Positions 34,289 to 60,400 of a stretch of 64,000 nucleotides of DNA are shown here, piece after piece. Position 1 is the first letter of the stretch. Every line of letters starts with the position of its first letter. The translations under genes and the position numbers were made by a program. The DNA is from Metridium senile (Eukaryota; Cnidaria; Anthozoa; Actiniaria; Metridiidae): the NCBI GenBank assembly GCA_949775045.1, contig OX459101.1, positions 8,484,101-8,548,100 of the forward strand. Reading direction: 5' to 3'. The notes below the pieces were generated by a model. That model was given only the letters and a program-made list of their open reading frames with translations. It was not told the origin of the DNA and ran no database searches.

Positions 34289-34296
34289 ATTTGCAT
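34289..34296 (-). promoter_or_regulatory. Conserved octamer ATGCAAAT upstream of copy 2
   Basis: The octamer lies 222 bp upstream of the start codon, in the homologous position to the one at 14867-14874. It is preserved although intervening bases changed. A POU-factor role is inferred only from the motif. Confidence 0.45.
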
Positions 34297-34326
34297 TTTT
34301 GCTCTAAGTTAATTCTAATGACTGAT

Positions 34327-34498
34327 AGAGTGGTTTTCATTAACCCGTGAAAAAAAGTGTGATAGGGAAAGAGTAATAAAGTGTTTTAATGTGTAATAGT
34401 GCTATTGAACAAATAATTATAAAACAAAAAATTAAAGTTAAAGTGTAATAAAGTATATTACGCTAAAGTGTGTTTAACGGGTTAATGAAAACCACTCT
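34327..34498. mobile_element. MITE in the region between copies 2 and 3
   Basis: AGAGTGGTTTTCATTAACCC at the left is mirrored by GGGTTAATGAAAACCACTCT at the right. The interior has repeated TAAAGTGT words. Confidence 0.85.
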
Positions 34499-35044
34499 AA
34501 TGAATGCAAATAATATACCCGTGAAACAGGTAGTAGTCTATTAATTAGTACTAAATAGTGCTATTTAAACAATAGAAAACAATAGAATTAGCATAAAATA
34601 TCACTATTTAGTAGTATTTATGTTTCACGCTTTTCAGATTTTTGTACTCTAATCAAAACTTCTCTTCGTCTATTGTGCATTTTTGTTCATTTTTTTCTGA
34701 ACAAATGACAGCATATGACTGATTCAACTTGTAAATAGCATTATTTAGTACTAATTAGTACAAATTGTTTCAGGCGTATATTATGTATGCGCTCTAGAAT
34801 AAAATATCATTATATATATTATTTATGCATATTATTTAGCACTACTTGTGTTGCGTGTGCTTCAGTTTAATGTTGTTAGTTACGGCTATACGCATGAATC
34901 ACGCACGGGATCTTTTAATTATTTTTACAAATCATGCACTTTATATTTTAGCACGAACCACGCGTTACCCCTGGGCCACCCTGCATACAAAAATATTCAT
35001 AAGCTACGACGATCTGTGGTTGCATCGATTTTCGGCTCCGAGTC

Positions 35045-35465
35045 ATAATTTATTTGAGTAACCACTACTCAGTTGTTTTTGCAGTGTGTAACTGTGGGTG
35101 CATTGATTTATTCAGTTATTTGAGTAACCACTACTCAGTCATTGTTACAGTGAGTAACTGTGGATGCATCGATTTACTCAGTTATTTGAGTAAGCACTAC
35201 TCAGTTGTTTTTTAGTGCAGTGAGTAACTGAGGGTGCATCATTTTACTCAGTTATTTGAGTAACTGCACTACTCAGTTGTTTTTGCAGTGAGTAACTGTG
35301 GATGCATTGATTTACTCATTTATTTAAGCACCCACTACTCAGTCGTTGTTTGTTACAGTGAGTAACTGTAGGTGCATCGTTTTACTCAGTTATTTGAGTA
35401 GCCGCTACTCAGTCGTTTTTGCAGTGAGTATATCTGTGGATGCATCCATTTACTCAGTTATATGT
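35045..35465. repeat. Tandem repeat, about 6 units of roughly 70-75 bp
   Basis: TTTACTCAGTTATTTGAGTA, then CACTACTCAGT, then CAGTGAGTAACTG, then GGTGCATCG recur about six times with small changes. Each unit is itself partly self-complementary (ACTCAGT with ACTGAGT-like words). Confidence 0.85.
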
Positions 35466-36192
35466 GAACACTACGGCAATGTCTCTACTACATGCTTGTA
35501 CATGCATGTGCTACTAGTGGGCATATCACACTGATACACAAACACAGAACACCACGGTACGTCTTCCAGTCTAAACAAGCACCAGCCAACACTACACGTG
35601 ACGAAAAAAGGTGGCCAAGGGGTAACGCGTAACGTGTTATTTAGACTAAAATAAATGCGTGATTAATTCGTGAAAATGACGAACAATTTAGTTGTTATAC
35701 GTGAATACTATGTTGAACGTGACTTAAATTCGTACGTGTTGCATGAATATCATAAATATCGATTCGTGAAACGTGATGACGACATTACCCTCTCTAAAAT
35801 TAATGTGCTTTTGCATGGACGCTAATATCACGCAATGTGCAACGGGTCAGTAACTTTTACACGTTGATTATTCAAAAATAGAACGAAAACATCAATTTAT
35901 TGAGTGCACGTGAAACATTAGTTATTAATACTAAATTTTGTTTGAAAAACGAACTCTTTTTTCTATTCTGCAGTTGCTCCCACTAAATACATGAGGATAG
36001 TTTAGTTACGCGAGCGCGCGTTGGGAACGGTTTGAAAAGTGATGGGGGGGGGGGATGGTTCGGGGGGGGGGGGGTGAGAGAAATTTTAACTTGCACGAAT
36101 TGTGTTTTGGTTGTAAATGCTTTCTTGCAGGTGAAACACACTTTTTTCTTTGCTTTCTTCTTTGCACGAAATGTTATTTCACTCTTTTTCCC

Positions 36193-36446
36193 TTAAGGTA
36201 GTCGTACCTATTATCGCGCACATCCTATTATCGTGCTTTTTTTTCGTAAAAAATAATATATTTCTTATATTCTGCGTAAAAGTTTAATTATTGAAAAAAG
36301 TTGACCAAAAATGTTGGTCGCAACAGAATAAGGGGCCATATTTGTTTTAATTAAATTTGAAGCAGTTTTTTTAGAAGATATATATTATTTTTTTACGAAA
36401 ACCATGATAGTAGGATGTGCGCAATAATAGGTACGACTACCTTAAA
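36193..36446. mobile_element. MITE with long inverted ends
   Basis: TTAAGGTAGTCGTACCTATT followed by ATCGCGCACATCCTA is mirrored by TAGGATGTGCGCAATAATAG and GTACGACTACCTTAA. The arms extend about 60 bp into ATATATT/TTTTACGA words. Ends with TTAA on both sides fit a TTAA-target element. Confidence 0.8.
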
Positions 36447-36571
36447 TTACATTTTTTAATCCCCTAAATCCAACACGTGCTCCCACACACCCAGCCCTAT
36501 CACCCCAACCTCCTATCACATACCTTTTTCTAATGGTTCGTCCCTAAATATAACCACTGAGGAACTTGTGA

Positions 36572-36714
36572 ACTAGCCTCCTCCACAGGCGTCTCTGTGA
36601 TCTAATTTGGATTTCCTGTGCTGTTACTAGAGAGGGACTAGGACCTCGTTTTTTTTTCCTCACCACAGGAAGCCCGATGTTATAGATATAAGAGATGCCT
36701 GCGGAGGAGGCTAC
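36572..36714. mobile_element. Short MITE just upstream of ACSL copy 3 exon 2
   Basis: CTAGCCTCCTCCACAGGCGT at the left is mirrored by GCCTGCGGAGGAGGCTA at the right. It lies about 105 bp before the exon 2 acceptor. Confidence 0.75.
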
Positions 36715-36819
36715 TTGTGAACCATAGTTGTGAGCAAGGACTAGATGATATTTCAATGCATATTTATTTAGAACACATAAGTTACACCTGTTTGTTAAGT
36801 GTGTTCTTTTTCCTCACAG

Positions 36820-50040
<13,221 letters not shown>

Positions 50041-51499
50041 GGAGAATATATAGTTAGGGCAAGAAGTCATCACAGGATAAAAGACAAAATGTGTACTCAT
50101 GTACATCTTTAGAAGCAAAATAGTCGATATACTTACAAATATTGATGTAGCCTGCGTTGCCGGCGGTCTGCGGTTTCGGGAGAGAAGAATAGAGCGCCGG
50201 CGGGCAACGCAGGCTATAATCGATCTACTTACTTTAATATTCCAGTCAAGATAGTGCACGAAATGTAGACTCCGAGTAGTGGTATTTTTCTTCTCCCTTC
50301 CTGCCCTCACTCCTCGCACCCAATCTCACTCACCTTTTTCCTCGGAGGGGAAAGTAGTGACTGCTCGCACGGGTTAAGTTCCTTCACTTACTGCTGTTAG
50401 TTAACTAAAACATTTCTAATTCTGTTTTTGCATATTCCTTGGACAGCCTTTTTAGGAATAATGCTTATTAATTAGGGTAATTTTTATTAAAATATGTAAT
50501 TGTAGAATGAATAGAGGAGCCACAACATTAGCAGTGAAATCAATAAACCAAGCTTTTATCTTCTGTAACTATGAATAACCATGTAAAACATGATATTGTA
50601 AGCCGTATTTTAGGCTAAACATTAAAAACGCTAAACAGTGTATAAATAAAGTTCTACTTTCATAGTTTTAATGGTTGTCTGTCTGTTGTCAAATGTGGGT
50701 TTATTTACATTTAATTGCGCATTAAAAACATTTTAAATAAAGTTTTGCACAACCGTAGTTATAAAATTCGTCAATCATGTATATATGCGTAAATAACACT
50801 GCAATTTGGAAAAAATATTTCGAAAAGCAGAAGAACGCACAGATATTCTAAGCGTTTCGGCTAGAAACGGTTGCCGCCTTTCAGTAAAATTGATAAAAAA
50901 TAGCAGAGAAATTGCACAAATGCAATAAATCAGCTTATTATATATCCTATTCAAACTCGTTTTCTTGTTGGTCGAGAGCACGTCGTGTGGAGGGAAATAA
51001 ATCGATCTATTCCCCTCTTGAGAGGGGAATAAATCCACGTAAATAAAAAAAAAATAAAAATGGAGAGAAAATGTTTCTTCGTTTGAATAGGGTATATAAT
51101 AAAATTAATATCAAAAACCTATAATCAGAAACGCCGATAGGTCTCGATACATCCCCGATATTAATAGATCAGAGTTAACTCTGTATAGATCGACGCGCGC
51201 GCGTGGATATTTTCCCGCCAATACTGGGCTCCCTGTGTTGTACTTTCCTGGGTTTCGGCCAGCGGTATCATTTACAAACATACAAAATTTATCGAGTTTG
51301 TTTCCCTGGCCAAATTTGCTTGGAAATCGCATTTGTTAACCTCTAAAATGTAGGTAAATTCTTCAAAGAATTGTAAACTCAACCTGTAGTTTCCATTCTA
51401 ACGTTAAGGAAGCTATTTGGAGCTCACCAAGCCGTTTTTGCTTGTTTTTGCGGCGAGTTTGAGCTTCGTGAAATTTGCAGTTGGTATTCACTGTGAATC
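50041..51499. other. 3' untranslated and intergenic region between ACSL copy 3 and MINDY4
   Basis: Candidate polyadenylation signals AATAAA lie at 50542, 50645 and 50736. A 69-bp hairpin (TAGCCTGCGTTGCCGGCG and its complement) lies at 50148-50216. Two AAATATTT-rich stretches follow. No other gene is seen before the MINDY4 start. Confidence 0.6.
50148..50216. repeat. GC-rich hairpin in the 3' flank of copy 3
   Basis: TAGCCTGCGTTGCCGGCG is mirrored by CGCCGGCGGGCAACGCAGGCTA around a loop of about 30 bp. It could be a small MITE or a structured 3' UTR element. Confidence 0.7.
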
Positions 51500-54400
51500 A
51501 TGACAGACATTGAGTCATTAACCGCTTCGCTTGTCCGTGAATACCTAAGCAGAAAGGTAAGCAATTTTTCTTTGTATAAAAACATTATATCTATAAGCTT
51601 AGCTGTTTAATTTTTGGTAAACTTTCAACGAGAAATTATTTATACTAGTCGCCTTGGCAATATCATACACAATTTATCTGCCGACCGTTATTGAATGAGT
51701 TTTGGGCTTGATAACGATGATTTCAATTTTATTTTTATTTTTTATGATAATTTTTACGATGATTACAGTTTTGTAAGTAAGTGTGCCTTGTAAAAGTATC
51801 ATTAATTTAACATGATAATTAAAATACGTGCAAATAATAATAATTACTATAAATAATTTATTAAAATTAATGAAGGGATTGACCAGCAGATGATTGATGG
51901 GAAGGGGGGGGGGGCATGGGTAAGTGGGGCTTTAACTCACACTCGAACCGTGAACACTTTGGGTTTTGGTTTTACTTTTTTGTGAGACGTGATGGCCTAG
52001 TGGTTCGGATTCTAGGCCTAATGGTCTGGGTTGAATTCCCAGCCCTGGCGATTACGTTGTGTCCTTGGGTAAGACAGTTCACTCTCTCAGTGCCTTGTCT
52101 TCTTGGATAAAGAGGTAAAACAGGAGGTCTTGTCTGCCTACACTCTAACATTGGAAAATATATATCATGCACAACAACAACAAAAACCTGAAAAAAATAT
52201 TGTACAAAGCTGAAAACAAATCCTGCACAGCCTTAAGGTCAAAAAATTATCCTGTAATGCAAAATTGCCCACCCCATCAAATATCTAATAGTCTGTCCCT
52301 AATTAAATCTAGTTCAAATTGAAATTACAGTGCAACTACTTAACTGAGGCCACCCAAACAAAATTCAAAATGAATTTTTTTGAGATCAAGCAAAGGAACT
52401 TGTGCAGGCTAAGATGTTGCTTATTCAATCTTATTGTAATTGGTTCACATAGCATGGTACCATACCTAACATATAGCTTAGTGCTTATCTTTATAATGGC
52501 TTACTTATCCACCGACCTAATACCACTTTTCTCTTGATTATTCGGAGTATCTCAAAAACCAATAATTGTTTATTATTATTATCATATTCATCATTACCAA
52601 AGTTATAGCTACTGGATCACTTTGCAGGGTCTTAAAAGAACGTTGCAAGTTTTGGATCAAGAACTTCCACGGCTAGAGCACAGGTTTGTATAGGCAATGT
52701 GCACAAGGACCATTTTTTGGAACTGAAATCAAGATAAGATCTCATTCGTTGCACTTTTTCATGCCTGCTAAAATACAGCTATTTCCAAAAAGGTTGGCAA
52801 AGGCTTTGTTACATGTTGCTTACATGCCAAACTTTTTGAAAATAACTGTATATCCCCAAATCAGTGTTTCTGTGTGTTTTTAACAATGCAAGCAATAGAC
52901 CTCTTTACCTCTGTATGCAAATTGCCTATTTCAGACCATGTGTCATTCCCTTGAGAATTGTTCTTTTATGATGAACGTGTTATATCATTTACATATGAAA
53001 GAAACAATTCCCAAGGGTAACATCACAGGATCTGAAATGGGACAATAAACAAAGAAGGTAAAGAGTTCTATTAGCAAAACAGATAAATAAAATACCTCTG
53101 TTCAAGAAGAATTAATAAAAAATACTATGCCTATTTCATGAAAGTTGTTTAATACCACAAGTGCATAGCATCGGTCAGTTGCATTGAACAACAGTCATCA
53201 AATACACATTCTTTTTTATTTTAACAAAAACATTTTGTCAGTTCGATTTATATGATATGTATTTATTTATGATATAAAGTATAATATTGTTTGTTCTTTT
53301 GTCATCACAGTATCAGTAACCGAGCCATACTTGCAAAGGAAGTACGCATTGAAAAGCTTATCAAGAAAAACAAGGTCAGCTTTCAGAATTACATGCAAGG
53401 TCCATGAACACAGACCATTGGATATTTGATGGTGGGGTGGGTTAAATCCCCCCCCCCCCCCCCCCCAAAAAAAACATAATAATCTAGCAAGGTCAAATAC
53501 TGCAACAAAATTGTCAAGCAAGCTTAAACAAAATGGTGCAACACTTGAGGCAGAAAAAATGAGAAAAACTTAGAAGTGGCCCACCCCCATCAAATCTAAT
53601 GGTTCATTCCTTATATTACCAGTTGTATAAAATGTCCTTTTTTGTAAAATTTATTTATTTTCTAACAATCAGTCTATGTTTGATAGACTAATCAAAAAAC
53701 AGTCACAGAAACAATTCCCATCTATTTTTTTAATGGTTTAATTTCCCCTAACATTTCATAATGGTCTTCAACACATTTCCCATTTGTTTACACTTCAGGA
53801 ACAAGCTTTAGTATTCAGGACTATGCTAGAAGTAATTGTACACTACTTGAGAGAAAGGGGGGCTGCTTCTGCCACGCCCAGTAGTACCCTTTCTTCTACT
53901 AGTACCCCTTCTACACAGGAGCTGCAAAGACCAACTACAGCAGCTACAAGGTTGATTTGCTTTTATTTTATTTTGAGTACTAGATGATACTCACACTCAA
54001 TGATTATGATGCTAACAAAATGATAAAGATTATAGTAATAAAGTGGTGAAGTGTGACGTCACGAAAAATATATTTTGGCTTTAACACTTTTTGGCTGCCA
54101 ATTTCGATGGACAATCAGTTTATTTTCAATAAACTAAATTAAATAGAATGATAGAAAATTACAGCTACAATCTTGGCAAAAACTAAGTGAGACAACTGCT
54201 TTGAAAATGGGACATAAGTCTTATACCATAATGTGCATGCTTTTTGGTCTTCAATTTGTTGTTAAAGCCACACTACACAATGTTGGCCTGGCAGTCATCA
54301 TGTTAACTGAAAACCAACATTGCATGGAGGGGGAGGGGAGGATTATATCGAAAAATGTATACAAGGTAAAGGTCAAAATGGAGAAAACCGTAAAGTGTCT

Positions 54401-57400
54401 CACTAGTTTTTGCCAAGATTGTAGCTGTAATTTTCTATAATTCTCTTTAATTAAGTTTATTGAAAATAAACTGTTTTTTATTTAAGACAAATAATATAAT
54501 ATAATAGCTACAAATATTTACTTAAATTAACCTGTGTCTTCCACTTGTCAAACCCACAGAGAAAGAAAATCATCTACAGAAAAATTTAAAGTACCTTTAC
54601 CCAAATCAAGTGAACTAGAAGACCCAGATATGAGCAAAGAAGATTACAGTGACCTTCTAAAACGACTAGAGAAATCTGAACAACCAATAAAAACAAGAGA
54701 TGTTCTTCACACCAACACGCCTATCAGTCTTACACAGAAACCTCACTACTCCAGTCACTCGGATAATACAGTAACCCCATCTCCAACACCAAGAGCTAAG
54801 ACACCAAGAGCTAAGACAGCAAGAACTAGAGCAAGAACTGCAGGGCTTGGGGGTCCTGTAGTGAGCTCAGGACTGGCTGGAGGAAGGGAGAAGCGTGGTT
54901 TACATGTTAAAAGCTACTCATCTGATTTGAGTGTAACAGGTCATAATTTTCACACGGATAGAACGAAGGGAACAGATGATAATGGACTACGAGCGAGCAA
55001 CTGGGAAAAACTGGATTATGATAGTACAATAGTGGTAAATATATACAGCTATTTCAAAAAACGTAGAATATTGAATACTGAATAGTGCATTGCAAGACTG
55101 AAATGCATTGTGGGTCATGTAACATTGTTTAAAGTAAAATAAATGATAATTAGTTATAATATAATCATATTACATTCTCAGTACATTCTACTCAAAACAA
55201 TATTCAAGCTATTTATGGGGAGTGAATATCAATGAGACTAACAATGCCCTTTGGTCTTGGAATGCACTATTCAGCATTCAACATATTTTGAAATAGCTGT
55301 AACTAAAAAATATCAAAGTTTCAAATGCCCAAATTTGCCTTACCTGGCAAATTGTTGGGTGGCACTTGAGTGATTTCTCACTCGGTAACAGTTCAATGCT
55401 GTTATTGTTAAATTTATTTTGTTTTTATCTTTGAAAGCAGACTGAGAAGGAAAGTCTTGATGATTCAACAAAGTCTGTAAAGAATATTATTCAAGTAGAT
55501 CTGCAGTAAGCAATTTGTTCATTTATTTATTCATTCATTCATTCATTCATTCATTCATTCATTCATCCATTCATTCATTCATTCATTCATTCATTCATTT
55601 ATTCACTCACTCTTCTATTCATTCACTTATTCAGGCAGTCTTTCATTTATTTATTTTTTCTTGTCTATGTTTTATTCTTTCATTCATTTTTTTTGTTTAT
55701 TCATTTACATATCCATCTTTTCATGCCCTCATTCATTTTGCATTCATTTTTCCATTGTGTTCATTCAAACATATTTACTGTATGTTTTTAAATTCTCTGA
55801 CATCAATCAATCATTCATAGATTTATTTATTCATTTAAACATTTATATTTTATTAATCTATTTTGTCATTTATTCATTGACTCATTCATTTCATTTTTAT
55901 TTATTGAATCATCTCTTCATTCACTAGAGTACAAACACTAAAAGTGTGCAACATAAATACTGCTAAATTATGCAAATTCTTTTGTTCTCTATTGTTTAAT
56001 CAACACTATTTAGTGGTAAATAGTACAAAGTATTGCACACTTTTAGTGTTTGTACTCTAATGTTGTAATAATTATAAGTAAATTAATTTTCTTTGTTTTA
56101 TTTACTTTTAGAAACAATCTACTAGGCACTGAGACAAAGCAAAATAAATCATCAAGGTATCTCAATAATTGAAGAGATTATTAACAATAAACATGTCTTT
56201 GTCTCAAAAAGCAATTTAATTTCTTATTGCCACAATTGCTCTTACTTTAGACCAATGTCATCACTGTCTAAGAAGAGTAACTATCAGCCACAATTGCAAA
56301 GGAAAGATGAGCTTGTATTTGAAGACATCGATGATGACCTTGATGAAAGCTTGAGCTCACTCTCATTAGGTATTAACTGTTGTTGTTGTTGTCACTTCTG
56401 TTTGTTTGTTTGTCTGTCTGTCTTCTTTGTTGCTTGTTTATTTGCTGGTTTGTTTGTCTGTTTGTTTTTTGCTGGTTTGTTTGTCTGTTTGTTTGTTTTT
56501 GCTTGTTTGTTTGCTTGTTTGCTTGCTTGTTTATTTGCTTGTTTGTTTGTCTGTTTTCTTGCTTGTTTATTTGCTTTTTTGTTTGTTTGTCTGTTTGTTT
56601 GCTTGCTTGTTTGTTTGATAATGATTTGTTATCATTATCTTGTATTTTTCAAATGGTATTTCATGGAATTTCATATCATGGTATTTCCTGTTATTTCACG
56701 TGGTATTTCACATGGGTTTTCACATGGTATTTCATGGTATTTCATACCATGGTATTTTCTGTTATTTCACATGGTGTTTCACATGGGTTTTCACATGGTA
56801 TTTAATATCATGGTATTTCCTGTTATTTCACATGGTGTTTCACATGGGTTTTCACATGGTATTTCATGGTATTTCATACCATGATGGTATTTTCTGTTAT
56901 TTCACATGGTGTTTCACATGGGTTTTCACATGGTATTTAATATCATCAGATGGTATTTCCTGTTATTTCACATGGTGTTTCACATGGGTTTTCACATGGT
57001 ATTTCATGGTATTTCATACCATGATGGTATTTTCTGTTATTTCACATGGTATTTCACATGGGTTTTCACATGGTATTTCATGGTATTTAATATCATGGTA
57101 TTTTCTGTTATTTCACATGGTGTTTCACATGGGTTTTCACATGGTATTTCATGGTATTTCATACCATGATGGTATTTTCTGTTATTTCACATGGTGTTTC
57201 ACATGGGTTTTCACATGGTATATTTCATGGTATTTCATACCATGGTATTTTCTGTTATTTCACATGGTGTTTCACATGGGTTTTCACATGGTATTTCATG
57301 GTATTTCATACCATGATGGTATTTTCTGTTATTTCACATGGTATTTCACATTGGTTTTCACATGGTATTTCATGGTATTTAATATCATGGTATTTCCTGT

Positions 57401-60400
57401 TATTTCACATGGTATTTCACATGGGTTTTCACATGGTATTTCATGGTATTTCATACCATGATGGTATTTTCTGTTATTTCACATGGTATTTCACATGGGT
57501 TTTCACATGGTATTTCATGGTATTTTCTATTATTTCACATGGTGTTTCACATGGGTTTTCACATGGTATTTCATATCATGGTATTTTCTGTTATCTCACA
57601 TGGTGTTTCACATAGGTTTTCACATGGTATTTCATACCATGATATTTTCTGTTATTTCACATGGTGTTTCACATGGGTTTTCACATGGTATTTCATATCA
57701 TGGTATTTCATATCATGGTATTTCCTGTTATTTCACATGGTGTTTTACATGGGTTTTCGCATGGTATTTCATGGTATTTCATACCATGATGGTATTTTCT
57801 GTTATTTCACATGGTATTTCACATGGGTTTTCACATGGTATTTCATGGTATTTAATATCATGGTATTTCCTGTTATTTCACATGGTGTTTCACATGGGTT
57901 TTCACATGGTATTTCATGGTATTTCATACCATGATGGTATTTTCTGGTATTTCACATGGTATTTCACATGGGTTTTCACATGGTATTTCATGGTATTTAA
58001 TATCATGGTATTTCCTGTTATTTCACATGGTGTTTCACATGGGTTTTCACATGGTATTTTCTGTTATTTCACATGGTGTTTCACATGGGTTCTCACATGG
58101 TATGTTATGGTATTTCATACCATGGTATTTCCTGTTATTTCATACCATGGTATTTCCTGTTATTTCACATGGTGTTCAGGGTTCGTGCTACTCCTTAAAC
58201 TCCTTGAAAACTCCTTAGATTTGATTTACGTTTTTCAGGGCACTTGAAAAGCCCTTGAATTTTAGAAAATCAGCAAAAACACCTTAAAAACTCCTTAATT
58301 CTAGCTAGAGTAGGGTAAAAATTCCAGTATTGCAAATTAAAATTAAGTAAAAATCATAGTATTGTACATAATTAGTATTGTATCAAAGTTGTCGCAAAAA
58401 GTGCTTAAAAATTACTTTTTGGTCCTTGAAAACTCCTTGAAAACTCCTTAGATTTTGTTTAATGACATCAGCACGAGCCCTGGGTGTTTCACATGGGTTT
58501 TCACATGGTATTTCATGGTATTTCATACCATGGTATTTCCTGTTATTTCACATGGTATTTCACATTGGTTTTCACATGGTATTTCATGGTATTTCATACC
58601 ATGGTATTTTCTGTTATTTCACATGGTGTTTCACATGGGTTTTCACATGGTATTTCCTGTTATTTCACATGGGTTTTCACATGGTATTTCATGGTATTTC
58701 ATTATATCATGGTATTTCCAGGGCTTCTGAAAAAGTGAGAAAAAGATTCCGCAATATTTTACCGAAAATCGCACCAAATCTATTTATCGTTTTCCGCACT
58801 TTACAACATTTTCCACACTTTTTGCCAGAAAAAAAAAGAGAAAAACTTGCAAATCTGTTGACAATGTTCTTGAAAACACAATAATTGTTTAAATAAGCAT
58901 TGAAGTTTTTCATCGGAATTCTTTAAATATTGGGCTGGAAATCGACTGTAAAATGTTATTTTCTTTCACCATTTGAAAATAATATACCAGGTGTTCCTTG
59001 CCGTAAGTTCTAGTTCTAATTCTATAAACACTTTTGATTGGTCTTAAAAGCATCCAACCACATGCCTCTATAAAAATACAGCAAATGTCGCGGAAAATTT
59101 CCTCAATTTTGCATCAAAATAATATTAATAATCAAAAATAATATGCAAATAAACATTTTCACACTTTTCCGCACTATTTGCTAAAATTTCCGCACTCTCC
59201 CAAGTTTTTTCCACACTTTTTCAGATGCCCTGCACCAACAGCGAAAACAATAACAAAAAATCAATATAAAACAAAGATTCAATTATAATAATAATCATAA
59301 TTAATCATAATTAATAATAACTAATTAATAAATATTTTATTATAATCATTAAATGGTAATTAATTTTTGTAGGTTCATCTCAACAAATTGAAGCAGACTT
59401 TGAAAGTAAACCCATATCCCTGGAGCAAGCTATGGTAAGTGGGAAACTGAATTGTGAAATGACACAAATAATGAAATGGAAAAAAAAAAGAAATGGAAAG
59501 AAAATAATTATATGGGATATCAAAAGGAAATGTATTTGAAAATGAAAAAACGGTGTACTGGTGGAGTCTAGAGCGTTAGAGAGGATGTTGCTGTCCTCAG
59601 GGTCAATAAGAAAGGGACACATTGGAGCTCACAGAAATGAAGAAGGGACTAAGAATAGCACCATTCATGAAAATTAATTTTAAGTATTTAGGATTGAAAA
59701 TGATGAATCAAAGAGATTAATTTATCAAAGAGATTAATCTTGTTCACAATTTCATGCAAAAACTACTGATAGCTTATGTATGGGTAAAATAGGAAATGTG
59801 AAATGAATAGACGGGAAGTGAATAAATGAATGGGCATTTGATATTCTATTACAATATTATCAAAAACAGGTTCCCATTTAAATCTGTACTTTCCCATTTA
59901 AATCTGTACTTATGCAAATTTTGTTAATGTGTGCTAAACACACAGCTAGATCAACCAATCAGAGAAGTTCACTTCAGAAATAATATACTCTGATTGGTTG
60001 ATATGTGTGTTTATAAGTATTCTCATCATTAATCATCATCACCATCATTAGTATTGTGATCATCATCAGAACACATTATTATTCATCATTATCATAATCT
60101 TTTATTGATCATACTCCTTATCAGGATCATCAGGGTTATCATTGTTATTGACATCATGATCATCCTCAATCACTAGCATTAGCATCATGGCATTATGTAT
60201 TTCTTCGTTTTCAGGCTCTGAAAAATCTAATCTTTGGTTCTGCAAAAAGCAGTTTTAATCAGGAATGGAGACAGCAGAGTTTTAACTTCTGTGACATCTA
60301 TGGTCTAGAGTATGGAATAGTACAACACAAGGTATACTTGATTGACTGGTTGACTGTCTGATTGACTGACTGGCTGACTTGTTGATTGATTGGCTCATTT

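Larger units (their letters stand above)
16551..34305. repeat. Segmental tandem duplication, unit 2 (ACSL copy 2)
   Basis: This segment matches 2532-14880 in exon order and exon length and in its 3' and 5' flanks. It is about 5.4 kb longer than unit 1, mainly because of the 12-bp array and the CAGT array. Confidence 0.85.
34499..36819. other. Divergent intergenic region between ACSL copies 2 and 3
   Basis: I find no convincing exon. It holds a 75-bp tandem repeat (35045-35465), G-runs near 36040-36075, and two inverted-repeat elements. The missing first exon and promoter of ACSL copy 3 may lie here or further upstream, but no candidate was good enough to report as an exon. Confidence 0.5.

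Noticed and set aside
34846..35534. Three small frames of 60-71 codons between ACSL copies 2 and 3
   Set aside because: They lack homology or splice context and overlap a 75-bp tandem repeat.
36163..36200. ATG followed by nine codons and AAG/GTAGTC, considered as exon 1 of ACSL copy 3
   Set aside because: The would-be donor lies in the end of a MITE (36193-36446), and the peptide shows no similarity to exon 1 of the other copies.
56640..58247. Frames of 250-270 codons rich in Phe, Trp, His and Met
   Set aside because: They read through the intron 8 minisatellite of MINDY4. Periodic amino acid pattern follows the DNA unit, and no exon signals are present.
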